DNA of 64,000 nt from Aplectana chamaeleonis. Its lineage: Eukaryota; Nematoda; Chromadorea; Rhabditida; Cosmocercidae. Each line of letters opens with the position of its first letter. Position 1 is the first letter of the stretch. Of the stretch, positions 21,434-32,675 are shown piece after piece. The notes beneath the pieces were generated by a model that did not search any database, was not told the DNA's origin, and worked only from the letters and a program-made list of their open reading frames with translations. The position numbers were made by a program, and so were the translations under genes. The DNA lies in the NCBI GenBank assembly GCA_029168955.1, contig JAPDOI010000287.1, forward strand, positions 186,001-250,000, read 5' to 3'.

Positions 21434-24400
21434 TTAATCGGTTGGCTTTCGCCTGACGCGGCCATTCCGCATCTTCACCGAGGTGTGCCGTCCTAGTATA
21501 GTAGTCAGCCGTGTCCATTTTTCACGGTCTTCAGCCACAATTTGAACACATTCCATCCAGCTGTCACTATTCCATTTCCTGCGAAACGACACATCGCGCC
21601 TGAACTGTCTTTCGATGCCGAGTGACTTCAAATCCTCTTTAACCACATCCGTCAAGAACTTTCGCCTACGCCTAGGTGGCCGTTTCCAGACAGGATTTGG
21701 AAGCATTCTTAAAGCGTGTTGTACGAGACGACCCGGCGTTCTTCTTAGTATATGCCCGAGCAGTCGAAGTCGACTTTCCATTGCTGCTTGAGATGGCGTG
21801 AGGAGATGCTGGCACCTCCCTCGTGTCAAGCGTTTATGTACTGCGTCGATTTCCTTGTAAAGGTCTTCGTTATGGCATACACGCGGCCAGAAATATCCAA
21901 GCAAACGCCTAAAAAGCTTCCTCTCCGTGCAATCCAACCTTTCCATCTGCGTCTTCGGTGCTGCCCACGTCTCCGATCCGTACATCATGATAGGGCGAAT
22001 AGCGGATAGGTAGACGTGCAACCTGACTTCCTTCGCGATGGTGGTAGACCACGAACACTTGGTTAGAGAATTAAATGCAGACGTAGCTTTCGCACATCGG
22101 TGTCGAATATCCGCTGCATAACTACCATCGTTCTTCAGCAAACAGCCCAAATAACAGAAATGGTCCACCAGTTCGATACGTTGTCCGTCCACACAAACTC
22201 CCGTTGGAGGCCTCTGAGAGACCCACATATGCTTGCATTTGTCGGGACGAAGACGAAGTCCATAGGCTGCGGCATACTTCGAAACGAGGTTCACAATCCT
22301 TTGCAGTTTTGCGTTGTTTTCAGCGAATAACACGATGTCGTCGGCGTACTCCAGGTCGACAAGGGAGCGTCCTGATGGTGTTAGGATCACATCCGCAGGA
22401 AACTGTTCTGCAACTCTACGCATGATGTCACCAACGGCGAAGTTGAAAAGAAAAGGTCCAGCAACGGCTCCTTGCCTTACTCCTGTTTTCACCTCGAAAG
22501 CTGACGTAAATCCGACAGTTGTACGAACTGCTGCTGTTGTTCCTTTGTTCATGTCCTCGATTAACGGAACATACTTTTCCGGGAGTCCATCTGCTCGCAG
22601 AGCATTGAGCAATCGATCACGGTGAGGAGAGTCGAACGCGGCTTCAAAGTCCAAAAAAGCAAGCTGTAATGGCTTCGAATACCGCTGCCACGATTCAATT
22701 ACTCTTCCAACGACGAACACTAGGTTGATTGTCAATGTTCCAGGTCGAAAACCGGCTTGCTCATCACTGGTCGTTTTTTCACAATGTTTGATAAGTCGCT
22801 CGAGAATGATACGTTTTAAAACCTTGTACATGACACGAAGTAGAGAGATTCCTCTGTAGTTCTTAGGATCCGAGACGGATAGCTTCTTGTGAAGAGGTAC
22901 GATGATCGCATGTCTCAACGAATCGAGTATCCTTTCGCTCATCCATATAGCAGGGATGGTGTTGGTCATTTCACGAATCCCAGACGGAGGAAGAGCTTTC
23001 AGCATTTCAGCAGTGATGTTGTCATCTCCACCAGCCTTTCCATTCTTCATTTTCCGGACACAATCCAAAACTTCAGACTCAGTCGGCGGTTCCTCACTGA
23101 CATCGTAATGTGCTCTCTGAACATGCGGGAGCTCAGGTACTGATGGCGCTGGACGATTCAGTAGTGAACTGAAGTAATCCTTCCATATTGGCAGCGTCGC
23201 ATCACCAACTGCAACTCCATTGGTAGTGTTCAAGACAGGAGAACATCTCTTCATCTTCCCGCTATACTGTCGTAGCAACGTGTAGGCTTTCCTCGGATTC
23301 TTCTCCTCCCAAGCCTTCTCGAACTCCTTAGCTCTACACGTCCACTCTCGCTCGCGGTCACTTTGAAGCTGCCGACGAAACTTCCTCCTCAGACGCTTCT
23401 CCTCCACGAAGTTTCCTGCAGTTCGGAGAGCACATACTCTGTTGTAGGTAGATGTTGTTTCTTCTGAGACGTAGGCGAACTTCTTCTTAGGCTGTAAAAC
23501 CGGGAGTGCCTCTTTCGAAGCGTCCTGGATGCACTTGGCAAAAGAATCCGCGTCGCAAAGTTTCTTCTTAGTCCGTACTCCGATGTGAATAGAAACGCGT
23601 TGTCGGAAATTCCTTCTGCACTCTTCATCTCTGAGACTTGTCATGTCAATCCTCTGGAGAGGCTGAGCCCCTCGCTTCCTCTTATGAATCCTCGCAGTGA
23701 AGTTCAACAGAACTGGACGGTGATCTGAATCGAATGCGACATTCCACACAGCTCTAGATCTTCGAATGTCCGATACTGGAATATTCCTCTTCAGAACATA
23801 GTCGAGATGTAGTTTCAAAGTTGTCATCTTCCGCTTCCGCTGCTCTTCTGGAGATAGCTGGGTTGGTCCCTGCCACGTAAGCTGATGGCGGCGATGATTC
23901 CTCTTGAATGTCGATGCAATAATCAGACCACTGCGTTCACAAAAGTCGACAAGGCGGTAGCTATTGTCCGATGTTTCCTCCACTGGGTAGAACCATTTAC
24001 CGAGTACTTCGGATTCCTGATCAAGTCCCATCTTCGCATTTGCGTCAATCCCCACGACAACAGCATGTTGACAAGGCATCCTGGCCAGCAACGTATTAAG
24101 TTCCTCATAAAACGCATCCTTCGAATTGTCTTCGGCGGTTTCAGTGGGCGCATGAGCACTCACTATCCACAGATTGAATCCTCTGTGATCCCGCAGTCGT
24201 AAGAATGCATTCCGACACGACGTTGAGCCGAACTCCTTGACCATACCATTGAAATCCTTCCTTACAGCTATTGCACAGCCTCCCACTCTCCTATCGTCAG
24301 CGTTACCGCAGTAGATGGTTTACTCTCCGACGCTGATGACGGGTCTATCCTTGAGGCGGGTTTCCTGCAAAGCAGCAAACGGTGCATGGAAATAGCTCAG

Positions 24401-24699
24401 AGTCTGGATAGCGCAGTTTTTTGGATATCACTCGACAGCGATCGACAGTTCAGGGTGGCGAAACTGTGGCTTGTGACCAAAGACTCCATGAACTCCCTAG
24501 GTACGGATCCTAAGGTGTTATGGACCAGAGGCCTTGGTGTGCCGGACGGCGACACCTTTATGCAATGTGCGGGATACTTTGGCGATATAGTTGTGCACGC
24601 TATATCGCTCGAACGTTTCCTGTGTACACTCAAACGTCTGCTGGGTTCAGTAGAAGCAGGGGCACCAACGAGAAGGTACCAATAGACTTGTATACACAC
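21434..24699 (-). pseudogene. RTE-type non-LTR retrotransposon, APE endonuclease + reverse transcriptase
   Basis: This is the most complete non-LTR element here. The 950-residue frame 24286-21434 begins inside the apurinic-like endonuclease (GIDANAK, then SDHRPVLLNF). It continues through the linker and the reverse transcriptase: NYRGISLL, QAGFRPG, LAFLDFEAAFDSPHR (motif A), TGVRQGAVAGPFLF, and LEYADDIVLF (catalytic YADD). It closes with the RTE C-terminal region (MYGSETWAAPKTQMERLDC). The endonuclease start is in the 24699-24397 frame (FATLNCRSLSS). Two lesions separate the parts: a one-base deletion near 24400 and a TAA at 24320-24322 that replaces an expected tyrosine codon. RT residues look intact, so decay is recent. 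The minus-strand 3' end has GTCAAGTCAAGTAAGTC just after the stop, a short tandem tail as in other RTEs. Confidence 0.93.
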
Positions 24700-24935
24700 C
24701 CCCAGCTTGTGTTCATACCTGAAAATTAGCTGCCAACATCATTTTTAGTTGCATTATGGTACGTAGAAGTTTGAACCATCATTACAGAAAGTAGGGGTTC
24801 ATATGAGACGATCGTTTCCCACCATGGCATGGGCGGCTCAGTGGTCAATGCTTTTGTTTCATGTTGCAGTGGTCCCAGGCTCGATGCCCATGCGATGCAC
24901 CTTTCTTGCATTTCTGGTTTACGCACTATCAAATA
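24700..24935 (+). repeat. tRNA-like SINE-type repeat, copy 1
   Basis: GGCTCAGTGGTCAATGC resembles a pol III A box and GGCTCGATGCCC a B box, about 35 bases apart. GCATGGG before and CCCATGC after could pair as a 7-bp acceptor-like stem. A second copy lies on the minus strand and is split by an insertion: 55205-55290 plus 51525-51649. The remaining stems do not form a good cloverleaf. Confidence 0.55.
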
Positions 24936-25341
24936 GGAGTTCAGGAGAGCAACATCCTAATTGACCTGAATATAATATGTACACACTCCGGTTAATTCCC
25001 ATCCAAGTTCGAGAATGCCGGTCTACTCCGGCTGGCTTTTGAAAATGGAGGACTTCATCGGTGATCCATCATGTTATATTCAGGTGCATCGAGCTGTTTC
25101 TCTGGTAGACTCCCATTTTCTAGTACTATTGCTCTTAGTTATCATATGTTTTCTCAAGTTCAACTTTCCATTCTATTACTCCAAAGGGTGGGAAAATACG
25201 GGCGTGCGGGACATGGATGCTCAAATACTGTCATCCTGGATGGTTTTCAGCCCTTCAAACGTCGTTGACGGCATGTTGGGTACCATGCGGACTTATTTAT
25301 TCTAAAATCTCGACAATGTTTGTAAGCGTGTATGCTGCTTT

Positions 25342-25520
25342 CAAAGACATCGTTCTCGCTGGGGACCGCTCTTCATTTTTCAGGCTCAATTTCGAGACCA
25401 CACCTGTGAACTTCAGCGCGAAAAAAACGTGGGGCTACGAGATTGGATGAGGTTGAAGATGAGGATCCGCGACCAACGATAGATAGTTAACTGTTTGAGA
25501 AGAGCATTGTTCACTGTCAT
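25342..25520 (+). repeat. Partial copy of the MITE found at 47279-47697
   Basis: AAAGACATCGTTCTCGCTGG followed by TTTCAGGCTCAATTTCGA matches the left part of 47279 onward. The right end is missing. Confidence 0.55.
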
Positions 25521-25739
25521 ATCTCTTGCAATTTACTCCTCGAAATTTACTCGTTAGGCAATTTCCAAGAAGCGATATCGGCTGAAGCATAATATTTTTA
25601 AGCTCTGAGGGCACATATGGTTTCCGTTTTCGGTTCAGTCTAACGCATGAACCAGGCGGCTGGCCGTGCGAGGTTGTCGGCCTCAATGGAGAATGGGGTT
25701 TCGATTGGCGCGGGGTGATCTACCGTCGCAGCGCCGATT

Positions 25740-26080
25740 ATTCATCAGACTAAAATGTTTGCGCGCACTCTAGGTGCAGTTTCAGGCACGGAAACTACAC
25801 TTTGAATATGACTGCCCGCATGTGAAAACGTACCCAGAACTATCAAAAGGGTCTTCCAAGCGAAAGAGGCTTGGTCCGCATCAGAAACGTCCCAAAAAAT
25901 GGGAACAATAGGTAAGTAGTATGAGGAGAGTCTGCAAAAAGTGAACGAAAATCTCTGAGAGTCTTCAAAATCTCTGAGAGTATTTTTATTGGTCAACACT
26001 TCTAAACTGCGAAAACAACACGGAAGCACTTTGTGGTTCCAGAAATGGTTGTCACATTGCGAGAACCGTTCAAATGTATA
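25740..26080 (+). repeat. Dispersed repeat shared with 21200-21420
   Basis: The phrases GGGTCTTCCAAGC, GTGAGGAGAGTCT (with variants) and TGCGAGAACCGT occur in the same order at 21200-21420 and here. There is no gene in this stretch. Confidence 0.5.
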
Positions 26081-26282
26081 TGCATGTAAACCTGATACTT
26101 ACCATCGAAATAAAAGATGATTTCGAAAAAACCTACACAGACGGTTAGCTCCAGCTGTAAAGAGCAGCGAAACTATAGAATATAAGTACAGCATCAAATA
26201 AGAGTATTCCCGTGAAATTTTGTGAAACGAATAGAAGCCCTTTTCTGGAAAACACTAAACTCATTTTAGTAAAATACCACAA

Positions 26283-27905
26283 CGGTTTGTTTTCGCTGTT
26301 TAGAAGTGTTGACCTATAGGGATTTTTTATTATTCAATGTCAGTGCTGTAGAAGAGTACCTTGATTCGATTGACTGTCTTCAAATATTTTCTGGTTACCA
26401 GTCTATTGATGACGTCTATGCAAGATTCACCAGAGTTCTGAATGATACCATCGATTGTTTGGTCCCGGTTAAGAAGCGTAGAACGCAGTTCGATACATAC
26501 CCTACGCATTTGAAAAACTTGTACCTTCACAAGATGAGACTTTTTTCTACCCTTGAGAATCCACTAAGTTCTGAGGCATACAAGAAAGTTTGTAGCAAAT
26601 TCAAGCACCATCTGAACAGATTTTTGGCTTATTAAGAGCGCAGATATAGCAGCAGTAAAAACATGAAATCTCTTTTCAAGCATACTGGTAACAAGTTTAA
26701 GAAGAACTCGCTACCTAAAACCCTAGTAGACGATCATGGATCAAATTTAACAACAGATTCAGAAAAGACCGAAGCCCTAAGCTTTTTTTTCGCCAGCGTT
26801 TTCAAAACTTCCAATTCTGCGGTGCCTGTGCTTCTTGCGGGATGTAACGACGATTTCTCGATGCCTACTGTTGAACCAGCTTTAGTTCTCGATTACCTGT
26901 GCAAACTTAAATGTTCCCTGGCTGTTCCATACGATGTGATTCTTCAGGCTGTTTTCGAAATGTTTGAGTCGAAGTTGGCCGCTCCACTCTGCCACATTTC
27001 TAATATTTCCCTACTTCTTGGCGGAGTACCTGTCATATGGAAAACTGCTATTATTACCCCGATCCCTAAAAAAACCTCATCGTTCAACGAACGAGTCTTC
27101 AGGCCAATAAGTATAACCCCTATTCCGCGCAAAGTTATGAAAAGAGTCATACAGGATAATATTGAGGAATGGCTCTAAAAGCACGACCTTATTCCGCCTA
27201 AACAGTTCGGTTTCCTAAAAAGATCTTCCACATGTTTAAAGCTTTTGGATAGCACATGGGATTGGGTACGTAATATCAGCGATCACAAATCTGTTGGTAC
27301 CGTATATTTCGATCGTAGTAAAGCTTTTGATAAGGTTAATCATAGTTTTCTTCTCGCTAAATTGCAAAGAGTTGGTGTAAGGGGGTTATACCTTCAATGG
27401 TTCCACTCGTACTTTTCAGAGCGCTCTTTTCTAGTGGGACTTAATGGACAGTTATCTAATTCTAGATCCTGCCCTCCTGGAGTTTCTTAGGGAGGAGTGC
27501 TTTCCCTTTGCTTTTCATAATTTATACTTTGGAATTACCAGAGCGTTTGAAAGATAGTGGTGGTCTCACCGTTCATGCCTTCGCCGGCGACATTCAAATT
27601 TCAATTGCTTTTGATATGGACGGTATAAATGAGGCAGAGAATTAGTTGTCTAGCGCTGTGGAATCAATGGCTAAATGGTGTGAGGAGTGGGGATTGAGTC
27701 CGAATATTAAAAAATCGCGTAGTATGTCTCTACTGGACCGGTTTGCTCCAATTTTGGTTCAAAGTGATCTTCCTATTCAGAAAGAAACAGAAGTTCGTGA
27801 TTTGGGAGTACTTGCATTCAAAAAGCTGACGTGGGAGCCCCATATCGAGTTGATTGTAACGATGACCTTGCGAACAGTGCACGCTTTGTTCAGAAATGTA
27901 CTCTG
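26283..27905 (+). pseudogene. CR1-type non-LTR retrotransposon relic
   Basis: Successive frames give the end of the endonuclease and linker (IFSGYQSIDDVYARFTRVLND, YPTHLKNLYLHKMR) and the RT (VIWKTAIITPIPKK, RPISITPIPRKVMKRVI, PKQFGFLKRSST, VGTVYFDRSKAFDKVNHSFLL). A GGVLS region and HAFAGDIQIS follow, then the thumb. In-frame stops occur near 26634, 27176, 27488 and later. The catalytic FADD reads FAGD because the second-position aspartate codon is GGC. The 5' part is missing. At about 27905 the sequence passes into a different repeat. It is long dead. Confidence 0.88.
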
Positions 27906-28290
27906 TACTTCCCCACAACTCGCACTACGTTCGGCAGCAGTTTGGAATGCGTTCCGAGTGTGCGTTGAGGTTCAAGGAACACTTTGTGTTGTGGGTGGCC
28001 ATTTTTGGGTGGCAGACAGGTGCAGGTCAATCTATGTACGGTAATAATCGGTCGTCGTAATCACATATTTTCCCCCTTTGACGACCAATTCCAGTGTTGT
28101 CCTTGTTCTATTGCTGATACTGGAGCGTTTTTTGATATTCTTTGGTTCTATTAGACCTCTGCCTACAATCAGGGTGAGTTTTTCCTATTTCCATTGGTTT
28201 CTAAAGTGATTAATTATTTACTAATTTGTTTTTATCCATATAAACACTCATCATCAACATTCAACAATTCAAAACTAAATGCTAACAAAA
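27905..28290 (+). repeat. Repeat X, uninterrupted copy
   Basis: Contains CTTCCCCACAACTCGCAC, GCAGTTTGGAATGCGTTCC, GTTGTGGGTGGCC, ATCGGTCGTCGT and an AT-rich end. The inverse copy is at 34150-34084 plus 32670-32340 and is split by the foldback element 32676-34083, so this copy preserves the pre-insertion site. Class unknown. Confidence 0.65.
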
Positions 28291-28411
28291 AATAAGTAAA
28301 TACATTAATAACTTCATAATTATTTATTTTGAAAAAAAATCAGTGAAGAAGGCAACTTGTGTTAAAATGATATTCAAGAATTTGTTTTGAGTGAATAATT
28401 ATTCACTTATT

Positions 28412-28450
28412 CCACGTTCGACTTTCCATAAATCCCGGCATGGTAGTATC
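28412..28450 (-). pseudogene. Truncated start of a second PLE copy
   Basis: Minus-strand ATG followed by codons for MPGFMESRTWN, nearly the same as the start of the PLE frame at 32299. It lies downstream of PLE-A and its ribozyme-like motif, then the match is lost. This is head-to-tail order. Confidence 0.75.
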
Positions 28451-28465
28451 TCGCAGTTGTATTCT

Positions 28466-28575
28466 TAAGCAGTAGACCGAGAATTTTCAGCTTTATTCGT
28501 CTTAAGCAGTAGACCGGGAATTTTCAGCTTTATTCGTCTTAAGCAGTAGAGCGAGAATTTACAGCTTTATTCGGC
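28466..28575. repeat. Three tandem units of about 38-44 bp in the PLE terminal region
   Basis: Units built on CTTAAGCAGTAGACCGAGAA and TTCAGCTTTATTCG are repeated three times between the ribozyme-like motif and the next PLE start. Confidence 0.85.
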
Positions 28576-28609
28576 TAACGTTTCGGCAATCAAGCCTTCT
28601 TCTGAGCCT
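28571..28609 (-). ncRNA. Hammerhead-ribozyme-like motif of PLE-A
   Basis: Read on the minus strand: stem I strand GGCT, core CAGAAGA (consensus CTGANGA with one change), a GGC/GCC stem II with TTGATT loop, GAAA, CGTT, then AGCC, which pairs with the first strand. The order fits a type I hammerhead with minimal stem III, as reported for Penelope-like elements. One base between the core and stem II is extra. The altered core suggests this copy may not cleave. Confidence 0.5.
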
Positions 28610-28718
28610 GGAAGCCAGAGATACATAAGGAAACTAGTCGTCCAAGCACTATTTCGGAACAAAAGGACTAATTCTACAGAAAACTGACAAAAGCGATACC
28701 GTATGGCAATTTGAAATA

Positions 28719-28997
28719 CTGTGCTTATCTGGACCAAATTCCGGTCCGCAACTGCGTCTCGACACGCTTTGCGGCCGCACGCGCTAGAGTCAGTCGGGTT
28801 TCCTGCGCCAAAGCCGACTTGGTGTGGCTGTTTTATACAATTTTCTCCAATTTTTCTTAGTTTCCACTTTCCAAACCCCACCTAGAGTCAGCAGATCGGC
28901 GGCTGCGGCGCTGGAAGCTCTTCTGACTAGGGAGCGTGCGGCCGCAAAGCGTGTCGAGACGCAATTGCGGACCGGAATTTGGCCCAGATAAGCACAG
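28719..28997. mobile_element. Tc1/mariner-type MITE with long TIRs, copy 1
   Basis: Inverted repeats of about 60 bp beginning CTGTGCTTATCTGG and containing GTCTCGACACGCTTTGCGG are flanked by TA (28717-28718, 28998-28999). They surround about 150 bp. A second copy is at 51148-51418. The frames across it are shadows. Confidence 0.82.
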
Positions 28998-29152
28998 TAG
29001 CTAACATTTAGTGTACAGACTGAAACCTGCCAGACACCCTCAGATGGTCTTAGATTTCGAGTGAATGAAAGGGACCATATCGGACCACCCGTCCACCTCA
29101 TTAGCCTTCAGAAGGCTGATCAAGCTTATGAGCAGATTAAAACCCACAAAGG

Positions 29153-32100
29153 TCAAAAGAGGGCTAGTTCTTGGGTGATCGCCACACATTCGTCCTTTCT
29201 GTTGATCTTTGGGTTTTTGGAAATTATCCAAAACGCCTCTAGGGTCCTGCGTACGGCAATCTCTGATTGGCGCGCAAGTATCGTAACCGCAATATCGAAA
29301 CAGCTGTTTCCATGGACCCGCACCTGGTGTTCTCCCAAAGGAGTAGACACCTTGGACTTTCTGATGCCATCCACGTGTTCCTTAACCCGAACGCGAAGAG
29401 CCCTGCAGGTTTCTCCTACATATTCCTCTCTGCACATCTGGCAAGAGATAAGGTAGACCACCCCAGTGCTAGCGCAATCCCCTTCGCTTTCGTATGGGCG
29501 AATCACACATGACGGCGTTATGCAGGTCATACAGACAGTTTCGAATCAATTTTCCCTTGAGGTTATGAGGAGGGATCTCAATTAGCCTCACTACTTCCTG
29601 GAGGTCTGCATTACGTATACAGAAGCCTATCGCGGCGCTTAGCTCTTCGGAAATGAAGGGCATAGAAAACCCTATTTTTTACCTGTCCTTATCAGCGCTG
29701 ATCGCTCTGGGTGGTCTTCGCCTGAAATTGGTGGATCCTTTGACAGGGTAACCGTTTTGCTGAGCTATGCGCTGAGCTAATCCTATTGAGGCCGTCTTCT
29801 GCGTGCTGTCAGATGAAACTGCGATAGCTGTGCGAAACATGTTTTTTATAGTGGCTTTTTTGGATGTGGTGGAATGCGCAGAACTGTAATAAACAATAAT
29901 ATTTTTACTGGTAGGTTTGCGGAACCAGCTAGTTTTGTATGACTCTCCGGAAAGTTTGACCTGGGCAATCAAAAACGGAAGCCACACAGCAGCCGATGGT
30001 TTTTCTCATGTTGAATGTGTTCCGAGTACTGGTTCAGGAGATCAAAACAGGTGTCCATCTCGGTTTGAGTGGCGCACACAATAAAGCAATCTTCAATATA
30101 GCGGCAGTAAACGACTGGGTGGCGATCTAAAAGCAAATCTACTTTAGACATAAATGTGACCGCCAAGACAGGAGCCAAACGCTGTCCCATCGCCAGGCCC
30201 ATAACTTGTTTGAAATAGTCCCCAGACCACCTGAAAAGATTGCACTTGAAACATTCTTTGTGCGGCGCCATTATTTGAGATATTGAAAGAGTGTAGAAAT
30301 TTATGTTCGCCTGCTGTTCCGTAGGGATTTCGAAGACCGCCTGCAAAGCGCAATCATTTGACACATTGGTGTACAATGACGTAACATCAAAAGATTCCAT
30401 CACGAAACCCTTCTCTAATCTACCGTTAGATAATTTTTGAGGAAGCTTTCGGTGTTAGGGAGGTGAGCAGGAAGGAATTCGAAATGCTGAATCAGAATTA
30501 TGTTCAAAAACCATGAAACGCGGTCTGTTGGACCCCCGACATTGCTTATAATAGGTCCTATTTTGAGGATTGATGGGAAAATGTTATCTGCGGTCAACTT
30601 GTGTGTTTTTATGAGTGTGTATAGAACAGGACAAACGGGTAGGTCATTCTTAAAGGCAGCAGACACGCTCGAAAAAGTTGTTGAGATAATTACGCTACTT
30701 GGGTCGTATGGCCCCTAGTAGAACGCTCACGCCGAAGGAAGCGTCAAACACAAGTGAAAACTGCTAAATTTCAGCAATGCAAGTCGAAAAATTTCTGCAG
30801 CCCCGCTTCTGAGCCTCTGCAACCCCGCCCCAAAATGCAAACTCGTCCAGACTGATCGTAGTGATACGGTCACTTTGGCTGGTTTTTTATGCTTCCAACA
30901 AGGTGAACGTTCCAGTACACGCTCTAGGAGCATATCGGCTTCTCCATCTCAACCGTTTTGTTGCTAATATTCGCTGTTTCAAAAGCGCGCGGTAAAACTC
31001 GTCCACTTTCACCCGATAACGAAATAATCGTTATTCCTCTAATTGCGCACAGTTTTCGTTCGTTTTTTTTGTCAGTTCCCCATACAACCAGCTCCAAGCC
31101 TTTGATTTATGTCAGATAATCGATACCATTTTTGAGCGTGTCTGCTGCCTTCAAGGCAAATAGCTGTGCTCCTAGGCAAATTGACAGCATTGAGTACTTC
31201 GCTCCACTTCCTATTCAGGCGACGATATTGCCTGCAAACTCCTCAGGGCTAGAAGGGGCATATAGAGTGCAATCTTGAAGGTGCAAACGAGCTATGGCCC
31301 GGTCCAATTCTTGCGAGAGAACAATGAATTCTCCGCCCTTATCACTGACATTGATTTTTATGGTGCCATCTGTTACAAGGTCTCGGATCTCCGCTGGTCC
31401 ATGTTAGTGTGCCGCTGTTAGATTGGATTGCGCACGAGTTGCTGAGCAACTACGCAAGACTGTAACAGAGAAGTGGAAAATAAACGGAACTTAATGTCCA
31501 CCGCAATATTGGGTTCCTTTAGGCTAAGGTAGGTGGACGGAAAGGGAGGGGATGGGGTTGCAGTACTATTTACGATACTTGGTCTTGGTCCCAGCGCATC
31601 GATCTTCGCTCGATGCCGCAGACGATCATGTAACGATTGCAGGCTGACAACTATCTTGCGTGACAAGTAACAGCACAAAGAACGACTAAGTGCGAAACTC
31701 GGTCCTAAGTCCAACACAGAAAGCGCATCTTGGGACAGTGTGACGTCACCAATAACCGTGACCAGAGGGCCGCGCACATCACCCACACAATCTTCGACGC
31801 TGGGATTTCTGCTAAAGGTATTAGTGGTGATTTGCACATTACGACATCGCTCTCGATTCAGTAATCTAGAAAACTTTTCCTGAAGTCTTACTTTAGTCCT
31901 AGAACGGATAGAATCACATATGGTCCTTAACTCACTTACGATCCTCCTCCACAGGCGATTCGGCAAGAAACGTTCGCAACATACTTCTTTTGCAATACAT
32001 CTATTCAACAATACATTTAAATTATCTCTCTTGGTCTTCATACAGATTCTCAGTAGTTGTCGCTGGACTGTTTGCACCTTCTTGTCGCCTTGTGATCGTC

Positions 32101-32299
32101 CGCAAAGTTTGGACAAACGTTTCCTCTCGATGAAATTGGGGATGACCTTGTGTTGTTGGCAGCGGTGAAGGAAACTGGTGGTTTGCCTCGCTACGACGAT
32201 CTTTTGTCGAAGGGACAGAACTTCCGTTATAAGTCGATAATAGTCTGCTGGCACATTGCGAAGTATATTCCACGTTCGACTTTCCATAAATCTCGGCAT
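29153..32299 (-). pseudogene. Penelope-like element A (PLE-A): reverse transcriptase + GIY-YIG endonuclease
   Basis: Starts at ATG 32299 (MPRFMESRTWN). The N-terminal PLE region runs to 31418 (ICDSIRSRTKV, VTVIGDVTLSQDALSVLDLGPSF). Next come a KGGEFIVLSQELDRA segment and, after an inserted MITE (30655-31149), the RT: CPVLYTLIKTHK, SFDVTSLYTNVSND, LAMGQRLAPVLAV, YCRYIEDCFIV. It ends with a GIY-YIG nuclease (GVVYLISCQMCREEYVGET, then RVKEH and EAFWI) closing at 29153. Several stops and frameshifts split the frame. The catalytic YIDD reads YIED, a substitution not seen in the other copies. It acts, when intact, by self-primed reverse transcription; this copy is dead. Confidence 0.93.
30655..31149. 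mobile_element. TTAA-type MITE inserted in PLE-A
   Basis: Ends GGCAGCAGACACGCTC and inverse, flanked by TTAA-like sequence (TTCTTAAA left, TTCAAG right). It interrupts the PLE-A frame between the KGGEF region and CPVLYTLIKTHK. The interior is unlike the other GGCA-ended MITEs. Confidence 0.75.
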
Positions 32300-32675
32300 G
32301 GTAGTATCTCGTAGTTGTATTCTTGATTCACTTATTAATGTAATCAGTTAACTATGATTTTTCTTTGCATTTAGTTTTTATTTGTTGAATGTTGATCATA
32401 AATTTTTATATGGATAAAAATAAATTAATAAATAATTAATCACTTCGATAAACAATAAAAATAGAAAAAACAACCAGAGGTCGAACAGGCAGAGGTCGAA
32501 CAGAAGCAGAGAATATCGAATATGGAATATTAGCAAGGAATAGAAAAGGAAGTCCACTGGAACTGGTCGACAGTGGGGGAAAACATGACGACGACGACCG
32601 ATAATTCCCATTACATTGATTGACCTGACCGGCCACCCACAGCACAGTGTTCCACGAACCGCAGCGCACACATTG

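Noticed and set aside
22314..22625. 103-residue plus frame and other plus frames at 21752-24202
   Set aside because: Antisense shadows of the RTE reverse transcriptase.
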